From the NCBI GenBank assembly GCA_024280585.1, contig JAJRPW010000018.1, positions 1-13,392 on the forward strand: 13,392 nt of DNA, in the 5' to 3' direction. The DNA comes from Alphaproteobacteria bacterium. GTDB lineage: Bacteria > Pseudomonadota > Alphaproteobacteria > Rickettsiales > UBA6187. Positions 7,901-13,392 of this stretch are shown here, one piece after another; the stretch's first letter is position 1; the number at the start of each line of letters is the position of its first letter. The notes beneath the pieces are model-generated. The model ran no database searches, was not told the origin of the DNA, and saw only the letters and a program-made list of their open reading frames with translations. Position numbers and translations under genes: made by a program.

Positions 7901-8571
7901 TCAAGAACTGCGACAGTAACAGTTTGAACTACCGCTGTACCACCTGTGGCTGAATCCAAACGGTCAGCATCCAGAGAAATTGTAATGTTACCATCACCAC
8001 TTGGCTCGCCAAATGTGATGTAGTTCTCAAGAACAGTTGCATTTGAGTTTTGTAAGCTACCAGAAGCCACAGTACCTGTGGAAGTAATATCTTTTGCTTC
8101 TAATAGGGAATATTGCTCATTAGCAAGGCCTGTTGTAGTTGAAGTTCCTGCATTACCACTAATGGAGCCATCTAATAATGACTTACCGTTAAAGTTTGCA
8201 GTTGTTGAAATACGGTCAATCTCACTAACTAGTGCCTGGAATTCCTGATTCAAGAAACCCCTTTCATTATCTGATAATGAGTCATCGGATGATTTAACCG
8301 CTAGACTTTTTTGTTTTTGAAGAAGCTCAAGCACTACATCCAGTGCGCCTTTCGCTGTTTCTAGTAATGATTTAGCCTGACCTGCGTTGCTTACTGCAGT
8401 CCGCAATGTTCCCACGCGAGTTGCCAGAATCGTACCAACTGATAAATCGGCAACGTTTGCATCTGTTTTTGTGCCACTCACTAAGTTCTTAACAGCACTT
8501 GTTACCGCTCTGGAGGCTAGGCCAATGCTGCCCTGTGCCGCGCGTGCGTCTGTACTTGTAATTGTAGTCAT
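4963..8571 (-). CDS. Giant flagellin (1202 residues) with a ~950-residue variable insert
   Basis: Flagellin is the subunit of the flagellar filament, exported through the flagellar type III system and polymerised outside the cell by its terminal helices. Residues 1-135 match the N-terminal D0/D1 part, notably the coiled helix at 60-95 and FLNQEFQALVSEIDR followed by ISTTANFNGKSLLDG. Residues 1095-1202 match the C-terminal D1/D0 part, with NLLDTDYSQESTRFAEARVK and a terminal PNLLQLLQQ. Typical flagellins have 270-550 residues; the excess is a Thr/Ala/Gly/Asp-rich, beta-type central region (about 136-1090) that would form surface-exposed D2/D3-like domains. It contains several degenerate modules resembling flagellin-insert (Flagellin_IN) repeats near 195-290, 404-485, 509-600 and 622-705. 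No Cys or Trp is seen anywhere. The start ATG has AGGAG 7 nt upstream (8579-8583). It is flanked by its own promoter and terminator, so it is monocistronic. Family assignment is firm; why it is so large is unknown. Confidence 0.93.
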   Translation of the reverse strand: MTTITSTDARAAQGSIGLASRAVTSAVKNLVSGTKTDANVADLSVGTILATRVGTLRTAVSNAGQAKSLLETAKGALDVVLELLQKQKSLAVKSSDDSLSDNERGFLNQEFQALVSEIDRISTTANFNGKSLLDGSISGNAGTSTTTGLANEQYSLLEAKDITSTGTVASGSLQNSNATVLENYITFGEPSGDGNITISLDADRLDSATGGTAVVQTVTVAVLDADTAAQVSAKVVAAINSAVSGATDSSYENFAQFDFASNSTDGVMTIKAKEAGSFLNLMGISVYDGGFGVTATLGTTNTNIENITQSAEQLITQGAVTAGAEGIFKAVSANNIADKAINAVLTIGTPSTASGSANGVKQLSTTVISGILGSAGGSANQATMQIVGVGSGGGGADNNVSFGGATITVGSGADSTTNVDQAAITTITGQAAAIAVKLQALSDAGTIGTNDYASYDFIAVGDTITATLKYNGTLLGAGFASLEGAGTFDGTAANGATAGASGTRDSMTFGGQTVIFAENADYIAVTGAVANTTFIDTALFATQGAQVTKLTSVLNDLSIAAAGNLDEYTFTETVAGTTIQAVHTLFGATIAVADVLVEGVDTNNRISASPAATTGIAGVADVGSLTIKDGAGATIGTAIAFTQAANATATAYTAADIAATIVSAYNADRTSASRYFDLTDNLDGTINVVGLTAGTDLNDYTIAIDRQFATQYTATLSGEVLADATDTEFSNITLALQGTNKDIAPSDLTFDANLLGSATNLKGTFTLGTGNDGASDVNNNTAQFTVDVNGSTYTSNVIQLTGSAAATTVSNTIEAGTKITFQRASGPVDANGANTNNAFQLNVESDINLATVTNASTGQASLKTVVTALQTQLDSFSINQDRSFNLTQIGASSSDHRITSAVGTILEGLVGFDAIGTNRLAYNDGDIRLISDLYGDTGTQGDVTSFTVDRLTDTISTTVNGEVFTAYLNSGNAPTTGSVVAFGTDLDAGTNNGTYSSTTKIITLGSSTGETAKLNFFSESITDGRILQINLGNVAANTAQLNISTTEGENALEAALNAVFGVSANDSLSFQVGADTTDTIGVSIGSSKTTDIYLNSNNVAKTLSVATIAKAQEAGPIIDTAINKIISLISDIKAAITSFDSSIQNNQASIQNADAARSNLLDTDYSQESTRFAEARVKVDAGTAILTQLNSRIPNLLQLLQQ

Positions 8572-8578
8572 AATGTAT

Positions 8579-8609
8579 CTCCTACTTGGATTATCCCCGC
8601 CCCTCCTAC
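8579..8609 (-). promoter_or_regulatory. Flagellin leader with duplicated GTAGGAG ribosome-binding-type sites
   Basis: On the minus strand the leader carries GTAGGAG twice, at 8609-8603 and at 8585-8579, 24 nt apart. The proximal copy is correctly spaced (7 nt) from the ATG and is the working Shine-Dalgarno site. The distal copy runs into a G-rich stretch (GGAGGGGCGGGG) and has no start codon after it. Paired GGA motifs in flagellin leaders are a known target type for CsrA-like repressors, and alphaproteobacteria use FlbT on flagellin leaders; either is only a possibility here. Confidence 0.5.
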
Positions 8610-8617
8610 ATGTCGAG

Positions 8618-8631
8618 ACTTAGCTCTAAGT
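8618..8631. repeat. Inverted repeat over the flagellin transcription start
   Basis: Perfect 6-bp arms ACTTAG and CTAAGT around CT (8618-8631). The repeat overlaps the downstream half of the -10 box and the predicted start point of the flagellin promoter, so it could be an operator or a hairpin at the extreme 5' end of the mRNA. It is short and may be chance. Confidence 0.35.
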
Positions 8632-8657
8632 TTATGCTGTAACGAAAACGATGTCAA
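8629..8657 (-). promoter_or_regulatory. Sigma-70-like promoter of the flagellin gene
   Basis: On the minus strand a perfect -35 TTGACA (8657-8652) is followed after exactly 17 nt by TAAACT (8634-8629). Transcription would start near 8622 and leave a leader of about 50 nt. No convincing sigma-28 element (TAAAGTTT-N11-GCCGATAA) or sigma-54 element is present, which is unusual for a flagellin. Confidence 0.65.
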
Positions 8658-8658
8658 C

Positions 8659-8708
8659 AAAAAAATAACTAAAAGTTACATTTTTTACAAAATATTTAAT
8701 TTTTAGTT
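8659..8708 (-). terminator. Possible weak AT-rich terminator of the 1220-residue protein gene
   Basis: Downstream of the minus-strand stop at 8734, the sequence can form TAACT-TTT-AGTTA (8678-8666), or a longer-range pairing of AACTAAAA (8708-8701 on the minus strand) with TTTTAGTT (8674-8667), followed by A and seven T (8665-8659). The stem is AT-only and weak, so some read-through into the flagellin gene is possible. The T-run directly abuts the flagellin -35 box region. Confidence 0.4.
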
Positions 8709-8733
8709 GATGTTACGGGGTTTTTCGTAATAT

Positions 8734-11700
8734 TTAACGTACCGAAATAGGGGCGATTTGCTCGTTTACTTGCCAACTAACCCGCTTTCGCCAGCTTTTT
8801 CTTGCTCTTTCTAGCTTGCCTGGCTTTATTTCTTCAGTATGTGATTGCGCTTCTTCGTCGCTAAAATCCGGCATTTCTCCATATATCACCTCAGATGCAT
8901 CTTGTCGTGTTTGTAGGCCTTCACGTTCTTTTTGCAACTTGCTGTCTGTTTTTTCCGGATCTATCTTGTCGATCACTTCTAAGGCCAGTTCAGCGCAAAC
9001 ATGTGATGCTGACTCATTCCCCTTCTTATTAAATGACTCGTAGGCCGTAACAAAAAGCTTTTTTGCTTGCTGCCAGCGACCACTTTTTTTGTGCTCAAAT
9101 GCTTCTTTTGCAGATATTTCGGCGGATATGGTTTCCAGATTGCTTTTATAGGCCTCATTCTCAGGGCATATTTTTGCTGCTGCTTGCATAACTTCTTGCG
9201 CTGCTTTTATATTACCTTCTTTTTTATACATCACCGCGGCATTATTATAATAAGCTGCTGCTTCATCGGTTTTACCTGATAGTTTCAGGGCTAAGCCAAG
9301 GTTATTCAGATATACAGCTCTCTTTTTCTCAGGCGGAAGCTTTTTCGCAAGAAGCTTATAATATTTAATGGCTCTTTCGTAATTTTCTGCTTCAATTTCT
9401 TGCGAGGCTTTTTTGTGTACTAGTTCGGGGTTAGCCAGGTGATATTGTTGAGAATAACTGCTTATTAATTGCACACGTTCACCATCGTGGTCTAAAGATT
9501 GTGCTGCTGTATAGGCTTTATTATAATGACTGACTGTGGCATCAAAATCTGTTGCGGAATAACAAGCAGCTAGCTGCCAGTGTATTTCCACCAGTCTTTC
9601 CTGCGATGATTCCTTTTCGATAATTGTCTCAAGTAGTTCAGCACATCTCTGATAGTATTTTTGATTGAATAGCAATAAGGCGATTTCGTACATCTCATCT
9701 CTTTTCACATCATCCTGCATTTGTTTGTTCAGGCCGCTTGGATGTAAATCTACTGCAATATGTGCGAGTTGTTGAGCATTCTCAAAATCTCGTTCTTTGG
9801 CCAAATCTTTTGCAAATTCAATAATTGTTGCGGATGTTTGTTTTGCAGCATTTGTGTGAAACTCGCTCACTTCGATTATATTGTCGGTTATTTCTTGTGC
9901 GTCTTCTGCAACGGCGTCATAGTCTTTCTGTTGCAAGCTATCTTTTATGCGTTCATGCAATAATTTAAATAGATTCGTTGCTGCTGGAGCGTCTGTTGGG
10001 GCAATACGCACCGCAGTTTCTGCTTTTGCAATTTTACTGTCGAGGCAGTCTCTTCTTAGATCGGGCAGGGCTGTTATGTATTTTTCTATAACTTTGTTAT
10101 CAGAATCTACTGCACGATGAATTTCATCGTTCATTATGCTGTCATAATAAGATGTTAGATGTGATTCTCCTTGCTCATCAATATATGCGATTAGGCTGGA
10201 TAATTTATTAATAGCCTCAACAGTTTTATTATCTGCGAATAGCTCTTTGATTTTTTTATGTTCTGTCAGGATGTGCTTTCTTTCATTTACCTTAAAATCT
10301 TGAACGACTTGCTGCAAATATTTTTTGTTGGAACTCTCTTCGGCTAATCTTCCTGCTTCTCCTATAAAGCCCAGTGCATAGTCAGTGGCTTCTTTTGTGT
10401 TTTTCGCCAGTAATATCTTGGCATTGTCAATTAATGTTGTTATGTCTCCTGTCTTGTCGTATTGTTGTGTCGCTGACTCTTCTTCGGATTCTGAACTTGT
10501 CCCTGAATTTTGTATCGTAGGAAGTGGTGGCAAAGGGGTTTCCTCCCTGCTTTTTTCTTCGCTATCACTAGGCGGTGGCGGCGGTGAAGACTCACTTTCA
10601 TCCTCTGATGCTGTATATCCCTCATCTTCTCTTTTTGCCGCCTCATGTTTTTTCGATAAAGTTGTCACCTTTGCTACTACTCGTGCATTTTTCGCCGCCT
10701 CCGCTTTTGCTTCTGCTATTTCCCTTATTGTGGCCTCTTCGTGGGTTTCCTTTTCTCCTCTTGCAGCTTCATTCCCCCCTTCAAACTGTTTTCTTAGTTT
10801 TGCAACTCTGCTTCCGTCTTTTGATCCTTTGGACATGTTTTCTATCTCACTTATGATTTGGTTGGTAATTTCTGGATTTTTGTTATTTTTTATTAAATAA
10901 TTAGCCTTTTCATATAGCAAATTTAGCAGTAAATCCCTGGCTTTTTCGTTATTCGTATCGGTGTTTGCTGCCAATCTGGCATAGGTTATTGCTTCTTCTG
11001 GCATTGCCAGAGTTAAGGTATGAGCTATTTCAAGCGCTGCTTTAGATATGCCTCCGAGAACTACTTTTGCATCATCTACTCTTTCTGACAGAGCCTCGAT
11101 GAGTGCTATTGGTTCATTTGCTTTTCCCAAGGTTGCGGCAGTCGCATAGTTTCTTGCCAGAGCTTCATGTGATTCTTTCCGAGTTTTTAAAGAGCTAACA
11201 AAATTTTTGATTTTCGTTTCGTATTCTTCAAATAATTTTTCTGCGTCTTTTATTTCAAAATAGGCCCTTTTCCTGGCGTCATTATTTACAGAAGATTTAG
11301 ACCTTGCTAAGCCATTAACAATTTCTTTTAGTGGCTCAAAAAATTCAATAGTCTCAGAAATTTTCTGTTGCAAGGATTCTATGTCATTTTTTCCAAGTGC
11401 TTGCACAAGAGTTTTAAATGCTTCAAATTTATTAACAGATTGTTCGGATGTTACCTTTTTTCCCTCGAGGGCAGCAATTTCTTTTAATAATGTGCTTGGA
11501 ACTTCCCCTCTGTCACCAGAGATGGAGCCATTAATTCGCTCGATTTCTTTATCTGCCGTTTCTTTGATAAAAGAATCTATTTGTGCCAGTAGCTTGGTAT
11601 TGTCATAGAATAAGTCTTTGATTGCACCCAACTTTATTTTATCTTTATTTTTTTCTTGTAATTGACTTTGAATTGATAGCAGAAAACCTTCAAAAGCATG

Positions 11701-12396
11701 TAGATCTTTGAAGACATTATCTAATTCCTTATATGATGGATCATGAGAAAGTTCCTTTGCTAATGTGCCATAATGATTTTTTATTGCTTGTAAATTTTTT
11801 AACAGGTCTTCGCTGGTTTCTTTCGAATTTTCTAATCCTTTTTTTACGTCTTTTAATTGCTCCGAGTTTTCCTTTTCGGCGAGAGCTTTGTGTGCTGCAG
11901 CCATTTGTTTATAATAGATATATAACCATGGTTTCGTTACGCTTTCTGTTACGCTATCTAGCTTGCTTTGTGTTTCTCTCAAGGATTCTACTAGTGCTGC
12001 TTGTGCTTTTTTTTCTTCTTCTGCTCGTTTTATATTAGCTGTTGCTTTTATTGCATCCTGAAATATTTTGGCTATTTGTGATAATGGCACTTGTACGTAT
12101 GGTGGGCTTGGAGGCGGACTTGGCTTTCTAGCGGTATCTTCTGGTGGTGCTGCGTTTACATCTATGTTGTACTCTAAAAACGGATTTATTTGACGTGCTC
12201 TGTCGTTAGTTAGTACTAGGCTAACTGGTTTGGAGGCTGATGGGATGGCAGCACCAAAAGATGAGGAAATAGAACTTTCTTCTTCGTGTAATTCGTTATC
12301 TTCTGAGCTTTCTCCTCCAGATGTTATAATTACATCTCCAGCAAATTGCTCCCCTTCGCCCTCGCTGCTTTCTAATACTACTAATTCTTTGGCCAT
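8734..12396 (-). CDS. 1220-residue acidic, Pro-rich helical protein with C-terminal TPR-like repeats
   Basis: I do not recognise a full-length family. Residues 1-60 are acidic and Ser-rich. A Pro-rich stretch (SPPPSPPY, 93-100) follows. Residues 104-580 are long charged helices, probably coiled coil. A second disordered segment at 590-645 contains SSPPPPPSDSE and PLPPLP flanked by Glu/Ser runs. Residues 650-990 are helical. TPR-like repeats lie at about 998-1020 (ENYERAIKYYKLLAKK) and 1027-1060 (LNNLGLALKLSGKTDEAAAYY), with a further helix pair at 1094-1125. The tail is basic (RARKSWRKRVSW, 1197-1208). No signal peptide or membrane helix is visible. TPRs bind partner proteins. There is no clear Shine-Dalgarno site before the ATG, and no in-frame alternative looks better. 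It is divergent from recN and upstream of the flagellin gene on the same strand. A scaffold, adhesin-like or secreted effector role is possible but unproven. Confidence 0.85.
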   Translation of the reverse strand: MAKELVVLESSEGEGEQFAGDVIITSGGESSEDNELHEEESSISSSFGAAIPSASKPVSLVLTNDRARQINPFLEYNIDVNAAPPEDTARKPSPPPSPPYVQVPLSQIAKIFQDAIKATANIKRAEEEKKAQAALVESLRETQSKLDSVTESVTKPWLYIYYKQMAAAHKALAEKENSEQLKDVKKGLENSKETSEDLLKNLQAIKNHYGTLAKELSHDPSYKELDNVFKDLHAFEGFLLSIQSQLQEKNKDKIKLGAIKDLFYDNTKLLAQIDSFIKETADKEIERINGSISGDRGEVPSTLLKEIAALEGKKVTSEQSVNKFEAFKTLVQALGKNDIESLQQKISETIEFFEPLKEIVNGLARSKSSVNNDARKRAYFEIKDAEKLFEEYETKIKNFVSSLKTRKESHEALARNYATAATLGKANEPIALIEALSERVDDAKVVLGGISKAALEIAHTLTLAMPEEAITYARLAANTDTNNEKARDLLLNLLYEKANYLIKNNKNPEITNQIISEIENMSKGSKDGSRVAKLRKQFEGGNEAARGEKETHEEATIREIAEAKAEAAKNARVVAKVTTLSKKHEAAKREDEGYTASEDESESSPPPPPSDSEEKSREETPLPPLPTIQNSGTSSESEEESATQQYDKTGDITTLIDNAKILLAKNTKEATDYALGFIGEAGRLAEESSNKKYLQQVVQDFKVNERKHILTEHKKIKELFADNKTVEAINKLSSLIAYIDEQGESHLTSYYDSIMNDEIHRAVDSDNKVIEKYITALPDLRRDCLDSKIAKAETAVRIAPTDAPAATNLFKLLHERIKDSLQQKDYDAVAEDAQEITDNIIEVSEFHTNAAKQTSATIIEFAKDLAKERDFENAQQLAHIAVDLHPSGLNKQMQDDVKRDEMYEIALLLFNQKYYQRCAELLETIIEKESSQERLVEIHWQLAACYSATDFDATVSHYNKAYTAAQSLDHDGERVQLISSYSQQYHLANPELVHKKASQEIEAENYERAIKYYKLLAKKLPPEKKRAVYLNNLGLALKLSGKTDEAAAYYNNAAVMYKKEGNIKAAQEVMQAAAKICPENEAYKSNLETISAEISAKEAFEHKKSGRWQQAKKLFVTAYESFNKKGNESASHVCAELALEVIDKIDPEKTDSKLQKEREGLQTRQDASEVIYGEMPDFSDEEAQSHTEEIKPGKLERARKSWRKRVSWQVNEQIAPISVR

Positions 12397-12432
12397 TTTA
12401 CTTAAAACACTAAAAATTTTATTTCAGCGCGC

Positions 12433-12462
12433 ATTACTACAGTGGTTTTTTGCCTAAGTCAA
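12433..12462 (-). promoter_or_regulatory. Candidate promoter of the 1220-residue protein gene
   Basis: On the minus strand TTGACT (12462-12457) is followed after 18 nt by AGTAAT (12438-12433), preceded by TGT, which gives an extended -10 TGn element. The predicted start lies near 12426, about 30 nt upstream of the ATG at 12396. The -35 matches five of six consensus bases and the -10 four of six. Confidence 0.45.
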
Positions 12463-12464
12463 GT

Positions 12465-12479
12465 ATTCGTTACACGAAT
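12465..12479. repeat. Inverted repeat ATTCGT-TAC-ACGAAT between divergent genes
   Basis: Perfect 6-bp arms ATTCGT (12465-12470) and ACGAAT (12474-12479) around TAC. The repeat sits 2 nt upstream of the -35 box of the minus-strand promoter and about 90 nt before recN. This is a typical place for an activator or repressor site in a divergent control region. It does not match the alphaproteobacterial LexA pattern (GTTC-N7-GTTC). Confidence 0.4.
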
Positions 12480-12569
12480 CGCAACAAAATCGTTTAATAA
12501 TGATAATTTTTGTTTTCATCGGATAATATTACTGTTATTCATGAGGTGTATAACCAAAAATATGAAAAA

Positions 12570-13392
12570 ATGTTAACGAATCTTTCGATCAAAAATATTA
12601 TCCTCGTTGATCAGCTTGATATAGCGATGAAGCGTGGGTTGTGCGTTTTGACTGGTGAAACCGGTGCGGGTAAGTCGATTCTGCTTGGTGCGCTTAGTTT
12701 TGCGCTTGGTGCGCGCGCTTCCGCCAGTTTGCTGCGACATGGTGAAAAGCAGGGTTCGGCTACGGCTGTTTTCGACATAAAAAGGAATAAAAAAGTCAGG
12801 GAATTTCTGCAAGGGCAGGGCATTGAATTCGAAAATGAGGTGATATTACGCCGTGTTATATATGAGGATGGGCGCAGTAAAGCGTTTATAAACGATTCTC
12901 CTGTGAGTGTCGGGTTGCTGGCGCAAATTTCTGAATTTTTAATCGAGATTCACGGTCAGCACGAGCAAAAAGGGCTGATGGATCCGTCGACCCACATGTC
13001 GATTCTTGATGAATATGGCCAGTTGGGTCACCAATTGCGCGTGGTTCGGGAGGTTTATCTCGAATATCAGGGCTTGAAAAAGCAATTGCAGGAAATGCAG
13101 GAGGTGAAGGATAAAGTCACTGCGCAGCAAGAGTATTTAAAGCATGTGGTCAGGGAGTTGGAGCTGCTTAATCCCGCTGTGGGATTGGAGTTGGAGCTTG
13201 ATCATACGCGCGAAAAACTGATGAATCGCGAGCGGTTGATAGAGGCGGTGAATTCTGCTTATTCTACACTTACCGAAAATGAAATTGAAAGTAATATACA
13301 ATCCGTGCAATCAATATTAGTTAATAATCAAGGGCTTGTTGGCGATTTTACACCTATCGCATCAACCTTGGAACGGGTGTTGATTGAGTTAA
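12570..13392 (+). CDS. recN: DNA repair protein RecN, N-terminal part (cut by the window edge)
   Basis: RecN is an SMC-like ATPase that acts in the cytoplasm on double-strand breaks, promoting DNA end joining and recombination with RecA. The 274 visible codons start with MLTNLSIKNIILVDQLDI, as in RecN, and contain Walker A GETGAGKS (residues 29-36), the segment SKAFINDSPVSVGLL (103-117) and the RecN signature EIHGQHEQ (126-133), then enter the coiled coil (about 160 onward). The full protein should be about 550 residues, so the ATPase C-lobe with signature and Walker B lies beyond the right edge. The start ATG has no nearby Shine-Dalgarno site; GAGGTG at 12543-12548 is too distant. In many alphaproteobacteria recN follows bamD and precedes ligA, but here the left neighbour is a divergent giant gene. 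Its codon use looks more GC-rich than that of the large genes to its left. Confidence 0.95.
   Translation, partial: MLTNLSIKNIILVDQLDIAMKRGLCVLTGETGAGKSILLGALSFALGARASASLLRHGEKQGSATAVFDIKRNKKVREFLQGQGIEFENEVILRRVIYEDGRSKAFINDSPVSVGLLAQISEFLIEIHGQHEQKGLMDPSTHMSILDEYGQLGHQLRVVREVYLEYQGLKKQLQEMQEVKDKVTAQQEYLKHVVRELELLNPAVGLELELDHTREKLMNRERLIEAVNSAYSTLTENEIESNIQSVQSILVNNQGLVGDFTPIASTLERVLIEL

Noticed and set aside
8600..8634. Sigma-28 promoter for the flagellin gene
   Set aside because: TAAACTTA resembles the -35 half, but the best partner (CTCGACAT) matches GCCGATAA poorly and lies at the wrong spacing. The sigma-70 elements fit far better.
8713..8730. Hairpin TTACG-GGGTTTTT-CGTAA just after the TPR-protein stop
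   Set aside because: Only five base pairs and no T-run follows on the minus strand, so it is unlikely to terminate transcription by itself.
10385..10900. Plus-strand 171-codon frame inside the TPR-protein gene
   Set aside because: It is the complement of the Ser/Glu/Pro-rich linker region, has biased Ser/Phe composition and no ribosome site. The minus-strand gene is much longer and has coherent domains.
12397..12569. SOS (LexA) box upstream of recN
   Set aside because: No GTTC-N7-GTTC or CTG-N10-CAG type element was found in the divergent region. The ATTCGT/ACGAAT palindrome does not fit LexA consensus.
12573..12823. Minus-strand frames of 70-79 codons overlapping recN
   Set aside because: They lie antisense to the conserved Walker A region of recN, have no ribosome site, and only reflect its codon bias.

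Overview
The window looks like a piece of an AT-rich, flagellated Gram-negative genome, most likely an alphaproteobacterium. That placement is an inference. It rests on the style of the phage-type lysis cassette, on a recN gene with a classical RecN N-terminus, and on a divergent but recognisable flagellin. No rRNA, tRNA, CRISPR array, transposase or integrase is visible.

Layout, left to right. (1) Positions 1-1735, plus strand, form a tight five-gene run with gaps of 2 to 11 nt: the C-terminal end of an unrecognised protein, a permuted papain-like (YiiX-type) hydrolase, an 82-residue unknown, a small one-helix membrane protein that could be a holin, and an M15-family endolysin peptidase. This looks like the lysis end of a prophage or gene-transfer-agent-like cluster. 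(2) Positions 1863-4862, plus strand, hold a ~999-residue orphan protein. It has a helical N-terminal half, an Ala/Ser/Lys/Pro-rich low-complexity middle and a C-terminal PDZ domain, but no signal peptide. (3) Back-to-back terminators at 4888-4947 separate it from a convergent minus-strand gene at 4963-8571, a giant flagellin of 1202 residues. Its normal-looking ends enclose a ~950-residue variable insert built partly from degenerate repeated modules. (4) Positions 8734-12396, minus strand, encode a 1220-residue acidic, Pro-rich, helical protein with TPR-like repeats near its C-terminus. (5) From 12570 to the right edge, plus strand and divergent, lies the first 274 codons of recN (DNA repair).

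The genes fall into three groups: a lysis module, a flagellar filament gene flanked by two very large multi-domain proteins of unknown role, and a housekeeping repair gene. The two giant proteins share a style: charged low-complexity spacers, a protein-interaction domain near the C-terminus, no signal peptide, no strong Shine-Dalgarno site and a basic C-terminal end. That makes them candidates for secreted or surface-acting interaction proteins, but nothing in the sequence proves this. The best candidates for something undescribed are these two proteins, the giant flagellin, and the G8 tract inside the PDZ-protein gene, which could act as an on/off or length switch.

All intergenic stretches are shorter than 200 nt. 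They contain promoter-like elements, short inverted repeats next to -35 boxes, and terminators, listed individually.
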